Below are positions 17,018 through 24,631 of a DNA stretch of 30,946 bases, one piece after another. The notes beneath the pieces are model-generated. The model saw only the letters and a program-made list of their open reading frames with translations. It had not been told where the DNA came from and searched no databases. Each line of letters opens with the position of its first letter. The stretch's first letter is position 1. The translations under genes were made by a program, and so were the position numbers. Source of the stretch: DATKSG01 sp035531775 (lineage in GTDB: Bacteria > Actinomycetota > Acidimicrobiia > Acidimicrobiales > UBA8190); NCBI GenBank assembly GCA_035531775.1, contig DATKSG010000072.1, positions 1 through 30,946 of the forward strand. The letters run 5' to 3'.

Positions 17018-17024
17018 TGCCCGG

Positions 17025-17774
17025 ATGCGCTCCCGCCTGTTCGTGCCCGCTCGCCTTCCGGTGATGGGGGGGTGCCTGGCCCTGGCCGCCGTCGGTGCGG
17101 CCTGCGGGGGAAGCTCGGCCGACGGCGCTCTGGCCGGCAAGAGCCCGGCCCAGATCCTGGCGGCCGCCTCCTCGGCGGCGCTCAAAGAGAGCGGCTTCCA
17201 CTACGTGCTTCAGGCCACCGGGTCGTCGCAAACCCAGACCATCACCGGCGATGCCGGGGTCAAAGAGGGGGTCCAGACCGTGGCGTCGGGCTCCAACCAG
17301 GTCGAGGTCGAGATCGTCTCGGGCCACGCGTTCCTAATGGGCAACGCCGGGGGACTGCAGAACACCATCGGGATGCCGGCCGCCTCGGCCACCAAGTACG
17401 CCGGCAAGTGGATATCGGTGGCCACGTCGGACGCGCTGTACCAGCCCATCTCGCAGGCCGTGACCATGAACGGCGTGCTCGGCCAGCTGAAGCCCCAGGG
17501 CACGCTGAGCGCCTTGGCCCCGGGCAAGATCGCCGGACACTCGGTCATCGGCGTCAAAGGCGGCCTGCCAGGCAAGTCCCAGGCCGGGGTCACCGGCTCG
17601 ACCGTCCTCTATGTGGCCACGGCCAACCCGACGGTCCCGGTGGGCTTCGACGGCGAGGCCAAGAACGGCACCCAGACGGTCACCGACGTAGGCGCCTTCA
17701 GCCACTGGGGCGAGAAGATCGCCCTCACAGCACCGACCTTGGCCGTGCCGTTCTCGTCCATCCCGACGTCCTGA
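17025..17774 (+). CDS. Lipoprotein, possibly LprG/LppX-like
   Basis: 249 residues. An Arg-containing N-region (MRSRLFVPAR) and a hydrophobic core lead to a lipobox AVGAAC, with the lipidated Cys at about residue 27, followed by GGSS. The mature part begins with ILAAASSAALKESGFHYVLQ and continues as a beta-rich sequence of about 200 residues (VEVEIVSGHAFLMGN, AGKWISVATSD). This pattern resembles the LprG/LppX/LolA-like fold that carries lipids in mycobacteria, but similarity is by impression only. The start at 17025 is favoured because the next ATG (17064) would leave too short a signal peptide. The gene reads toward the candidate dif site 99 bp downstream. Confidence 0.75.
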   Translation: MRSRLFVPARLPVMGGCLALAAVGAACGGSSADGALAGKSPAQILAAASSAALKESGFHYVLQATGSSQTQTITGDAGVKEGVQTVASGSNQVEVEIVSGHAFLMGNAGGLQNTIGMPAASATKYAGKWISVATSDALYQPISQAVTMNGVLGQLKPQGTLSALAPGKIAGHSVIGVKGGLPGKSQAGVTGSTVLYVATANPTVPVGFDGEAKNGTQTVTDVGAFSHWGEKIALTAPTLAVPFSSIPTS

Positions 17775-17873
17775 CCCGGCCCACCCGTCTCACCGGGCCC
17801 AACGGGTCACCCCTTCACCTCACCGCCTCAACCCATTCCGAAAGACCGACGGGGGATCCGGCTCTCTACCCTA

Positions 17874-17901
17874 ACTTTACATAAGATTGCTTATCGGCGG
17901 T
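17874..17901. other. Candidate dif site (XerC/XerD chromosome-dimer resolution site)
   Basis: ACTTTACATAA (17874-17884), a 6-bp centre GATTGC, and TTATCGGCGGT (17891-17901) form a 28-bp site of 11+6+11 structure. Read on the minus strand, the half-sites are ACCGCCGATAA and TTATGTAAAGT. Against the actinobacterial dif half-sites as I remember them (TTCGCCGATAA for XerC, TTATGTCAAGT for XerD) they match 9/11 and 10/11. The inner ATAA/TTAT arms are perfect. The site is intergenic, between convergent genes, and stands out as AT-rich in a very GC-rich region. Gene orientation flips around it. XerC and XerD would recombine here at the division septum with FtsK. An integrated element using dif is not seen. 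Confidence 0.75.
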
Positions 17902-17921
17902 TTGTGCCCAGGGGCCGCTGC

Positions 17922-18698
17922 TCAGGGGGCAGCCAGGAACCGGACCACGGCGGCGGCGAAGGCCGGTGTGGTCACCGCCGAGAGGTGGTCGCCCGGCACC
18001 ACCTCGAGGCGAGCGTCGGCCAATCCATCGACCAGGCTCGAGGCGTCACCGACCAGGGTGTCGTGGCGGCCCACGACGACGAGCACCGGCACCGTGATGC
18101 GGCTCAGGTCGGCCCGCCCGTCCAGCGTCCTGGCCCGTTGCAATGCGGCCAGGGCCAGGCGGTCGGATCCGGTGGCGTCGGCGAAGGCCCGGAAGGCCCG
18201 GCCCGTGCCCTCGGGCAGCGCCCAAGGGTCGTCGGCCTCCAGGGCGTCGGCGATGGCGGCGGCGGGGTAGGGCTCCTCCCCCGGCCGCAGCGCCAGGAGG
18301 CGGGAGCCGATCCCGCCGAGCACCACTCGCCTCACCCGGGGGTCGGCCTCGGCCAGGGCGGCTGCTGTCTGGGCCCCCATGGAGTAGCCCACGGCGTCGA
18401 AGCGCTCGAGACCCAGATGGTCGGCCAGGGCCCGGGCGTCGTCCACCATGGCGTCGGCCCCGTAGGCGGCCGGCTGGTGCGGGGCGTCGGAGCCGCCATG
18501 GCCCCGGGCGTCGTAGGACAGCACCTGGAAGCCGCCGTCCGCCAGGGCACCCGCCACGCCCGGTCGCACCCAGTTGATGCGAGCGCTCGAGGCGAAGCCG
18601 TGCAGGAGGAGGACGGCGGGCCCCTCCCCCACGACCTCGTAGGCGAGGCGGACCCCGTCGGGCGCCGTGAAGTGGGCCACGGCCGGCGAGTCTGGCAC
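17922..18698 (-). CDS. Alpha/beta hydrolase
   Basis: 258 residues from a GTG at 18698. Classic alpha/beta hydrolase sequence: oxyanion-loop HGFASS at about 33-38, nucleophile elbow G-Y-S-M-G with Ser106, Asp213 in GRHDTLVG and His238 in PGDHLSAV, completing the catalytic triad. YDARGHGGSDAP near 62-72 is typical of esterases, lactonases and MenH-like members. The substrate is unknown. It stands alone, convergent with the lipoprotein gene across the dif candidate, and divergent from the thioesterase gene. Confidence 0.9.
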   Translation of the reverse strand: MPDSPAVAHFTAPDGVRLAYEVVGEGPAVLLLHGFASSARINWVRPGVAGALADGGFQVLSYDARGHGGSDAPHQPAAYGADAMVDDARALADHLGLERFDAVGYSMGAQTAAALAEADPRVRRVVLGGIGSRLLALRPGEEPYPAAAIADALEADDPWALPEGTGRAFRAFADATGSDRLALAALQRARTLDGRADLSRITVPVLVVVGRHDTLVGDASSLVDGLADARLEVVPGDHLSAVTTPAFAAAVVRFLAAP

Positions 18699-18770
18699 GC
18701 CGGCCGGCCGCCATAGCGAAAATGGTCTATCTCATTCTTGGCATGACCCGGGCTCCCCTACCATCTCGCC

Positions 18771-18801
18771 GGGCACACGGGCACACGGGCACGCGGGCAC
18801 C
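18771..18801. repeat. 8-bp tandem repeat upstream of the thioesterase gene
   Basis: GGGCACAC, GGGCACAC, GGGCACGC and GGGCACC follow one another. The array lies between the divergent hydrolase and thioesterase genes, about 40 bp before the latter's start. Confidence 0.6.
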
Positions 18802-18842
18802 GCCCCGGCGCCCGGCACACGAAGAACGGAAGAGGACTTCAG

Positions 18843-19487
18843 GTGGGCGACGAGGACACCAAGGAGCTGCGCCGCCAGGTGGGGGGCGAGCTGCGCGCTG
18901 TCATCGACACATTGCTGTCGCGGCGGGCTCCCGAAGCAGGCCTGCACCGGGCCCTCGAGCTGCTCGGCGAGGTGCGCGACCAGCTGGGCGGACCCGAGGT
19001 GGCGCCGTACAACAGCGCACCGGGCTTCTGGTCGGGCGACACGGGCGGCGGCTGGGACTCCTACATCGACGTGAGCGTCTTCGGCGGGGGCGTGAACCCC
19101 CTCGGCACGCCCATGGACCTGTACTGGGGCACCGACGACGAGGGCCGTTACTTCGCCGACGGCACGGTGTCGCTGGGCCGGCCCTACGAGGGCGGCCCCG
19201 GCATGGTCCACGGCGGCTATGTGGCCGGACTCATCGACCACATGTTCGGCGCCGCCATGCACGCTGGTCCCGTCACCGCCGTGACCGCCACTTTGACCGT
19301 GCGCTACCTGGCCCCCACGCCCATCGACCGGCCCCTGCACCTGCGGGCCTGGTTCGACAAGGCCAGCGGGCGTCGCCTGGTGGGCCGGGCCACCTGCCAC
19401 CACGGCGACGTGCTCACCGCCGAAGCGGAGGGACTGTTCATCCGGGTGGACATGGCCGAGATGGCCGAGCGGGTCCGCGGCGCCTGA
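18843..19487 (+). CDS. Hotdog-fold thioesterase, PaaI-like
   Basis: 214 residues from a GTG at 18843 with GAAGAGG about 7 nt upstream. Residues 1-95 are an N-terminal extension with a helical start (KELRRQVGGELRAVIDTLL). The hotdog domain is about 95-205: GTVSLGRPYEGGPGMVHGG then VAGLIDHMFGAA, with the usual HGG turn and acidic helix residue, and TATLTVRYLAPTPI, RRLVGRATCHHGD. The family hydrolyses acyl-CoA thioesters; substrate unknown. It is followed 20 bp downstream by the LmbE-type gene, which seems to have its own promoter. Confidence 0.88.
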   Translation: MGDEDTKELRRQVGGELRAVIDTLLSRRAPEAGLHRALELLGEVRDQLGGPEVAPYNSAPGFWSGDTGGGWDSYIDVSVFGGGVNPLGTPMDLYWGTDDEGRYFADGTVSLGRPYEGGPGMVHGGYVAGLIDHMFGAAMHAGPVTAVTATLTVRYLAPTPIDRPLHLRAWFDKASGRRLVGRATCHHGDVLTAEAEGLFIRVDMAEMAERVRGA

Positions 19488-19495
19488 ACGCTCGC

Positions 19496-19501
19496 TAGCC
19501 T
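19496..19501 (+). promoter_or_regulatory. Candidate -10 box of leaderless lmbE-type promoter
   Basis: TAGCCT ends exactly 6 nt before the GTG at 19508 and is not a stop codon of any gene. No ribosome site is visible. Confidence 0.45.
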
Positions 19502-19507
19502 TCGCCG

Positions 19508-20293
19508 GTGGCCACCGCCGTCTTTTTCCACGCCCACCCCGACGACGAGACCATCGCCACCGGCGGCACGATGGCCAAGATGGCTTCCGAGGGACATCGG
19601 GTCATCTTGATCACAGCCACCGCCGGCGAGTTGGGCGAGGTGCCCGAGGGGCTGCTGGCACCGGGTGAGGACCTGGCCGGGCGCCGGGCCAAGGAGCTGG
19701 CCGCCGCCTGCGAGATCCTGGGCGTGGCCCGCCACCTGTGCCTCGGGTACCGCGACTCGGGCATGGCCGGCGAGCCCAGCAACGATGACGAGGGCACTTT
19801 CTGGCGCGCCGATGTCGACGAGGCGGCCCAAGCCCTGGCCGCCGTGCTGCGCCAGGAGGAGGCCGACGTCCTTTGCGCCTATGACGAGAACGGTGTCTAC
19901 GGCCACCCCGACCACCTCCAGGTGCACCGGGTGGGGCTGCGGGCCGCAGAGATGGCCGGCACGCGGCGCGTGTTCATGGCCACCGTCAACCGCACCTACT
20001 TCAAGTCCCTGGCCGAGCGCGCCGCGGAGTTCGGGCTCGAGCTGCCCGACGGCGAGGTCGAGGTGGACGGGCTCGGCGTGGACGAGGACCGCATCACCAC
20101 GGCCGTGGACGTGAGCGGCTTCTTGGACGACAAGCGCCGGGCCATGCAGGCCCACGCCAGCCAGATCGCCGAGACGTCGTTCTTCCTGTCACCGCCGCCG
20201 GAGGCCTTCGCCGCCATGTGGGGCACCGAGTGGTACATCCGGGTGGGCGCACCCGGCGGCCAGGGTGTGGAGACGAGCCTGCTGGTGCTCTAG
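19508..20293 (+). CDS. LmbE/PIG-L family zinc-dependent deacetylase
   Basis: 261 residues. The zinc site is HAHPDDE at residues 8-14, and the second block YGHPDHLQVH lies near 135-145, as in MshB (GlcNAc-inositol deacetylase) and Mca (mycothiol conjugate amidase). ATAGELGEVPEG and GYRDSGMAG are also typical. Actinobacteria use these enzymes in mycothiol synthesis and detoxification, but the sequence does not tell whether this copy is MshB, Mca or another LmbE member. The GTG at 19508 places HAHPDDE at the normal distance from the N-terminus. The stop overlaps the convergent protease stop in a shared CTAG. Confidence 0.9.
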   Translation: MATAVFFHAHPDDETIATGGTMAKMASEGHRVILITATAGELGEVPEGLLAPGEDLAGRRAKELAAACEILGVARHLCLGYRDSGMAGEPSNDDEGTFWRADVDEAAQALAAVLRQEEADVLCAYDENGVYGHPDHLQVHRVGLRAAEMAGTRRVFMATVNRTYFKSLAERAAEFGLELPDGEVEVDGLGVDEDRITTAVDVSGFLDDKRRAMQAHASQIAETSFFLSPPPEAFAAMWGTEWYIRVGAPGGQGVETSLLVL

Positions 20294-21576
20294 CCCGCTG
20301 GGGCCTGGGCCAAGGTGGCGCTCAAGGTGAGCTTCTGCTGGCCGCGGTACACCGTCACCTGCACCTTGCGGCCGGGCGCCGACCCCTGCACGTCGTTGGT
20401 GAGGTCCTGAGCCGAGGTCACGGGCTTGGCGTTGAAGGCCACGATGACATCGCCCTGGGCCACGCCGGCGGCGGCGGCCGGCGAGCCGGCCACCACCTGC
20501 ACCACCACCGCACCTGCCGACGGCGCGAAGCCGTAGGCCTGCTGGAGCTGGGCGGTCTCGTCCTCCACCTCGACGCCCAGATACGCCTTCGGGGCCTTCG
20601 CCGTGCCCCCTCTGCGCAGCGAGGCCAGCAGGCCCTCGATGGTGGCCGAGGGGATGGCGAAGCCGATGTTCTCCGCCGGCGCGTTGCCGCCGCTCGAGGC
20701 GGCCACCGCGGTGTCCATGGCCACCACGTCACCGGAGGAGTCGACCAGGGGGCCGCCGGAGTTGCCCGAGTTGATGGCGGCGTCGGTCTGGATCATGTTG
20801 GTGAGGTTCTCTGTCGCCCCTCCCCCGGTGTCGCCGGCCTGGACGGTGCGGCCCAGGGCCGAGACGATGCCCGAGGTCACCGTGGGGGTGCCGGCCGACA
20901 GGCCGAGGGCGTTGCCTACGGCGATGACGGCGTCGCCCACCTCGAGCTGCTTGGAGTTCCCGAAGGTCACGGCTTGGAGGTTGGCCGGCGGCGTGTCGAG
21001 CTTGAGCAGAGCGGCGTCGTTGGACGGATCGGCGCCCACCAGTGACGCCGACAGGGCGGTGGTCTGCCCGTAGAGGGTGACGGTAACCTTGGTGGCCCCG
21101 GCGATGACGTGGTTGTTGGTAAGCACCTCGCCGTCAGAGGCGAGGATCATTCCCGTTCCCTGGTCCTCGCCGGCCGGGCCCAGGGCGTCGATGGAGACCA
21201 CTTCGGGCAGCACGCGCTGGACGATGGCGGGGATGGACGCTCCCCCGGCCAGCGCCGGCCCGGGGCTCGCCTTCCCCACCGAGATGGCCGAGCCCGACGA
21301 CGTGCTCGTGCCCCCCACCGTCGCGGCCACGGCCGCCCCTACCGCCCCGCCCACCAAGGCGGCCACTACCACCACGGCCAGCCAGCTCGGCGGACGACGA
21401 GGGGCGGAGGTGGTCGGCGATGTGGTGACCGACCCGGGCGCCGGCCAGGCCGGTGCCCACGGCGCCCCGCTCGGCGATGCCGGTGCCCACGGCGCCCCGC
21501 TCGGCGGCGGCAGAGGGATGTCGGGCCTGGTGGGCTCACTCGGGCCGGGGACGGCCGGGTCGCGCTCTTCGTCCAC
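20290..21576 (-). CDS. HtrA/DegP-type membrane-anchored serine protease with PDZ domain
   Basis: 428 residues from a GTG at 21576, with AGGAG 9 nt upstream. Residues 1-62 are a cytoplasmic Pro-rich segment with a 10-residue tandem repeat (SGAPWAPA), 65-88 a single membrane helix, 115-320 a trypsin-like S1C domain with His156 (NNHVI), Asp187 (SNDAAL) and Ser273 (GNSGGPL), and about 330-425 a PDZ domain. This is the layout of actinobacterial PepD/HtrA proteases, which handle envelope protein stress. No two-component system adjoins it. The stop shares CTAG with the lmbE-type gene. Confidence 0.94.
   Translation of the reverse strand: MDEERDPAVPGPSEPTRPDIPLPPPSGAPWAPASPSGAPWAPAWPAPGSVTTSPTTSAPRRPPSWLAVVVVAALVGGAVGAAVAATVGGTSTSSGSAISVGKASPGPALAGGASIPAIVQRVLPEVVSIDALGPAGEDQGTGMILASDGEVLTNNHVIAGATKVTVTLYGQTTALSASLVGADPSNDAALLKLDTPPANLQAVTFGNSKQLEVGDAVIAVGNALGLSAGTPTVTSGIVSALGRTVQAGDTGGGATENLTNMIQTDAAINSGNSGGPLVDSSGDVVAMDTAVAASSGGNAPAENIGFAIPSATIEGLLASLRRGGTAKAPKAYLGVEVEDETAQLQQAYGFAPSAGAVVVQVVAGSPAAAAGVAQGDVIVAFNAKPVTSAQDLTNDVQGSAPGRKVQVTVYRGQQKLTLSATLAQAPAG
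21449..21506. repeat. 30-bp direct repeat within the protease gene
   Basis: Positions 21449-21476 and 21479-21506 are identical over 28 bases. In the protease they encode the duplicated Pro/Ala/Trp-rich block of the cytoplasmic N-terminus. Confidence 0.8.
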
Positions 21577-21704
21577 TGTTCAGTGCTCCTGTCGGCGATG
21601 GCGTGGCCGTCCGGTGACGGCCGGGCCATGCTGGGCCCGACCCCAGGATACGGAGCGCGACCGGTCCTTCCGGCAGGCCTTTTTTCGCCTCGCCGGTGGG
21701 GCGG

Positions 21705-21710
21705 TAGCGT
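21705..21710 (+). promoter_or_regulatory. Candidate -10 box before the Gly/Arg-rich protein gene
   Basis: TAGCGT ends 11 nt before the ATG at 21722, implying a leader of a few bases at most. Confidence 0.35.
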
Positions 21711-21721
21711 GGGCGCCCGTC

Positions 21722-23155
21722 ATGGCCCGCAAAATCGACATCGAGCTCACCAGCCGGCGCGACGACGGCATCTGGACCTGGCGCGCCCCGGGGGCCCGCC
21801 AGCCCCGTGGCGAGGTCGACGGCGCGCTGATCCCCGAGGGCGCCAAGGTGGGCGACGTGCTGCGGGCCGAGGCCGAGTTCGACGTCGAAGGCATCGCCGT
21901 GACGAGCGTCATGGCCCCACGGGCTGAAGCGGCCAAAGCACCGTCTCGGATCGAGATCCTGGGCTCGGGACGCAACGACACGGCCGGGGTGTCGGTGGTC
22001 CTCGCCCCCGGTGGACGCCGGCCGCGACGCGACGACGACGAACGCCCCCGACGCCCCCGACGCGACGACGACGCTTCGGGCCGCCGCCCGTCGACCCCCG
22101 GGGCCGGCACCGGGCCCGCCCGCGGCGTTGGTGGTGGTGGTGGTGGTGGTGGCGGTGCCCGTAGTGGTGGCGGTGCCCGTAGTGGCGGAGCTGGTGGTGG
22201 TGGCGGTGCCCGCGGTGGCGAAGGTCGCCCGCCTGGCACCCGGCGACCCGAGCATGGCGAGCGACCCAATCGACCCGGCGGGCCGGGCCGGCCCGGTGGC
22301 GGCGAGCGTCCTCAGAGCGAGGGGCGCCCGGCGCGCCCCGAACGGCCCGCTGGGCCCGGGCGCGGTGAGCGGCCCGATCGCTCGCGTCGGCTGCAACCGG
22401 CCGCCACCCATCGCAACGCCGCCCTGGCCGAACTGCGACCCGAGCAGCTGCCGGTGGCCGAGCAGCTGCTGCGCGGCGGCATCCCGGCCGTGCGCCAGGC
22501 CATCGAGGAGCAGAACACCCGCGCCACCTCCGAAGGCCGACCCCCGGTGTCGCCCGAGCCCCTTCTGGCCATGGCCGAGGAGCTGCTGCCGAAGATGAGC
22601 CTGGCCTCGTGGAAGGACCGGGCTGTGGCCGTGCGCGGCGCCGGCAAGGAGGCGCCGCTGCGCGAGGTCCGCTCGGTGGTGTCGGGTGCGTCCACCGTGG
22701 CCCTCGACGAGGAGGGCCGCGCCTTACAGAGCGCGTTGCGCGAAGCCCTCGAAGGGCGCGTCACCGCCCTGCGCGACAACTGGCTCGGCCGCATCACCAC
22801 CGCCCTGGACGAGGGCCGCGTGGCCGATGCCCTGCGCGTGTCGTCGCGGGCCCCGGAGCCGGCGGCGCGCATCCCCGCCGACATGGCCGTGCGATTGGCC
22901 GGTGCGGCGGGGGCCGCCCTCGCCCCCGACGTGTCTGAGGCCGACTGGTCGGCATTGCTCGAGGCCGTGGTGGGCTCGCCCGTGCGGCGCACCGTGAAGC
23001 CGGCCGGGCTGCCCGAGGGCGCCAGCGAGGAGCTGCGCAACCTGGCCCGTCACACCGCCGGCCAGGTGCCAGAGCTGGCCCGTCTGCTGGGCCTGCCCAT
23101 CCCTCCCCCTCCGGGCCCTCGCCGGACCACCGCCGTCGGAGCGCGCCGGCCTTAG
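21722..23155 (+). CDS. Conserved protein with disordered Gly/Arg-rich centre, function unknown
   Basis: 477 residues from the ATG at 21722; the open frame to the left is a shadow of the protease gene. Residues 1-95 form a compact beta-rich domain (RKIDIELTSRRDDGIWTW, GAKVGDVLRAEAEFDVEGIAV), possibly an SH3- or OB-like barrel. About 96-225 are disordered: Arg/Asp blocks (RRPRRDDDER), a run of nine glycines coded by GGT repeats, repeated GGARSG units and RPGG motifs. Residues 226-477 are mostly helical (LRPEQLPVAEQLLRGGIPAVRQ, ALREALEGRVTALRDNWLG). RGG-like centres often bind RNA, so an RNA- or ribosome-related role is possible but unproven. I recall similar proteins in Acidimicrobiia without an assigned function. 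The stop overlaps the NUDIX stop by 3 bp. Confidence 0.8.
   Translation: MARKIDIELTSRRDDGIWTWRAPGARQPRGEVDGALIPEGAKVGDVLRAEAEFDVEGIAVTSVMAPRAEAAKAPSRIEILGSGRNDTAGVSVVLAPGGRRPRRDDDERPRRPRRDDDASGRRPSTPGAGTGPARGVGGGGGGGGGARSGGGARSGGAGGGGGARGGEGRPPGTRRPEHGERPNRPGGPGRPGGGERPQSEGRPARPERPAGPGRGERPDRSRRLQPAATHRNAALAELRPEQLPVAEQLLRGGIPAVRQAIEEQNTRATSEGRPPVSPEPLLAMAEELLPKMSLASWKDRAVAVRGAGKEAPLREVRSVVSGASTVALDEEGRALQSALREALEGRVTALRDNWLGRITTALDEGRVADALRVSSRAPEPAARIPADMAVRLAGAAGAALAPDVSEADWSALLEAVVGSPVRRTVKPAGLPEGASEELRNLARHTAGQVPELARLLGLPIPPPPGPRRTTAVGARRP
22129..22156. repeat. GGT trinucleotide run in the Gly-rich coding segment
   Basis: About eight consecutive TGG/GGT units encode polyglycine, followed by two copies of a GGTGCCCGTAGTGG-type unit. 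Such runs can change length by slippage in steps that keep the frame. Confidence 0.7.
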
Positions 23156-23589
23156 AGCACCTGGTGCTGGCGCAGGAAGTCCTCGAGCCCACTGACAAGC
23201 GGCAACCCGCCACCGGAGCCCACGGCGTCGAGTGGCACCCAGGCCACCTCGGCGGCGTCACCACCGGCCACGGCGTCGCCCTCGACGTCCACCTCGAAGT
23301 CGAGGATCACGAAGTGATAGTCGGGGCTCACCTGCTCGACCCACCCCACGAAGCGGCCACAGCGCGCCGTCAACCCCGTCTCCTCGAGCATCTCGCGGGC
23401 CAGGGCTTCGGCCAACGACTCCCCCGCCTCCACCCTTCCGCCCGGCAGGCTCCATCGCCCGGCTTCGGGGGCGTGGCCCCGGAGCACCAGGAGCAGAGCG
23501 CCGTCGGCCACCGCCACGGCCCCCACGGCCACCTGAGGGCGCTCGAGGCGTTGCCCGGGCGGGGTCGGGGCGTCGGGTGCCCCGCTCAC
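23152..23589 (-). CDS. NUDIX hydrolase
   Basis: 145 residues from a GTG at 23589. The frame is open further upstream, but that part shadows the GNAT gene, and GTGA overlap with the GNAT stop supports this start. The NUDIX box is complete: G-x5-E in GRVEAGE, then x7 and REMLEETGL, following RWSLPGG. These enzymes hydrolyse nucleoside diphosphates linked to another group, using Mg2+ or Mn2+; the substrate here (8-oxo-dGTP, a sugar nucleotide or another) is not clear. Translationally coupled to GNAT. Its stop overlaps that of the Gly/Arg-rich gene. Confidence 0.92.
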   Translation of the reverse strand: MSGAPDAPTPPGQRLERPQVAVGAVAVADGALLLVLRGHAPEAGRWSLPGGRVEAGESLAEALAREMLEETGLTARCGRFVGWVEQVSPDYHFVILDFEVDVEGDAVAGGDAAEVAWVPLDAVGSGGGLPLVSGLEDFLRQHQVL

Positions 23590-24062
23590 CGAAGCGGGCG
23601 GTGCAGGGTGATGAGGCGGGCTTTGAACCCGGCCGCTTCGAAGAAATTCTTGGTCCGGCGATCCCCGGGCAGAGCGCCAGCGTCCACCGCCCGGCACGAG
23701 GTCGAGGAGAACCAGCTCACCAAGGCGTCGAGCAGCGACCGCCCCACTCCCACCCCCCGAGCGGCCGGCTCCACATAACAAGCGTCAATCACACCGAGAC
23801 CGGCCTCGCCCACGTCGTCGATTCGCCCGACGGCCAGGCCGACGACCACGTCGTCGATGGTCCCCACCAGCACCCGGCGGCGGGGGGCGGCCATGACGGA
23901 GTCGAGACCGCCCGGGCGCAACAGGGCCTTGGCCAGCAGGCCCGCTTCGCGCCGGGCGAAGAGCGGCCCGCCACGCACTTCGTTGATCTCGGCCAGCGCC
24001 GTGCGGCACAACTCGGCACAGCGCTCGGCGTCCTCGCGCGCCGCCGGGCGCGCCGCTTCCAT
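23586..24062 (-). CDS. GNAT-family N-acetyltransferase
   Basis: 158 residues from the ATG at 24062, typical GNAT length. The acetyl-CoA-binding motif A is VIDACYVEPAARGVGVGRSL, with the R-G-x-G-x-G-R pattern, preceded by DDVVVGLAVGR (strand beta-4) and followed by DAGALPGDRRTKNFFEAAGF, the usual motif B ending in N-F-F-E-x-x-G-F. The substrate is unknown. Only 17 bp separate it from the gene upstream on the same strand, and it overlaps NUDIX by 4 bp, so it is likely part of a minus-strand operon starting at 25104. Confidence 0.9.
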   Translation of the reverse strand: MEAARPAAREDAERCAELCRTALAEINEVRGGPLFARREAGLLAKALLRPGGLDSVMAAPRRRVLVGTIDDVVVGLAVGRIDDVGEAGLGVIDACYVEPAARGVGVGRSLLDALVSWFSSTSCRAVDAGALPGDRRTKNFFEAAGFKARLITLHRPLR

Positions 24063-24079
24063 GGCCCCGCCCGCCGGGC

Positions 24080-24631
24080 TCAGCCCGGCACGTCGCCCGG
24101 GCCGGCCAACAGTTGGTCGACGCGACCGAGGATCGTCCGCCGATGCCGATGGCCCAGCTCGTGAACCCTCACGGCTTCGAGCTCACCCGCCGACAGGCCG
24201 CCGAGGCGTTGAACCACCTGAGAGGCCGACAAGCTGTCGTAGCCCGGGATGGCCAAGACGTCGGATGCCATGGTGCCGTTGACCGACGGCGGGGGCGGTG
24301 GCGCCACCGGCGCACTCGGGGGTGCAGGCGCGGCGACGTCGCTCTCGTGAACGTCCCCCTCGTGGACGTCACTGTCGTAGACGTCGCTGCCGGGGCTGGT
24401 CGAAGCAGGTCTGTCAGGCCGCAGCGAGCCCAGGGTCTGCTCGAGCTGCTGACGTCCCATTTGCACGGCGAACTGGCCCACCAGGCGGGCCGTGTGGACC
24501 TGGCCCTCGACGCGGTGACGCCCCTTCTCCACCAGCTTCGGGAATTCCTCGGCCGCCGTCAGGGCCAGGCCGGCCGGCCCGAACACGAGCAGATCCAGCA
24601 GGCGGTCGCGGGGGCTCTTCGGCTCGCTCAC
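24080..24631 (-). CDS. Actinobacterial two-part helical protein, function unknown
   Basis: 183 residues from a GTG at 24631 that overlaps the DUF4193 gene stop (GTGA). Residues 1-65 are helical and amphipathic (RDRLLDLLVFGPAGLALTAAEEF, then KLVEKGRHRVEGQVHTARL in shorter blocks), resembling a phasin-like or membrane-surface helix. About 70-120 are acidic and Pro-rich, with DSDVHEGDVHESDV repeats. Residues about 125-183 form a small C-terminal domain: LAIPGYDSLSASQVVQRLGG, LSAGELEAVRVHELGH, RRTILGRVDQLL. I recall this last domain as recurrent in actinobacterial proteins, where it looks like a helical hairpin module, but I know no proven function. Coupling with DUF4193 suggests joint action. 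Confidence 0.75.
   Translation of the reverse strand: MSEPKSPRDRLLDLLVFGPAGLALTAAEEFPKLVEKGRHRVEGQVHTARLVGQFAVQMGRQQLEQTLGSLRPDRPASTSPGSDVYDSDVHEGDVHESDVAAPAPPSAPVAPPPPPSVNGTMASDVLAIPGYDSLSASQVVQRLGGLSAGELEAVRVHELGHRHRRTILGRVDQLLAGPGDVPG

Noticed and set aside
17775..17800. Terminator after the lipoprotein gene
   Set aside because: Only short alternative stems (CCCGG/CCGGG, GGCCC/GGGCC) with a long loop and no T-run, which is common by chance at this GC content.
21680..21685. Run of six T as a terminator
   Set aside because: No plus-strand gene ends before it and the preceding sequence makes only a 4-bp stem. It lies between divergent genes.
23615..23640. TTTGAACCCGGCC resembling a tRNA T-arm on the minus strand
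   Set aside because: It lies inside the well-supported GNAT coding region and no acceptor or anticodon stem is seen around it.
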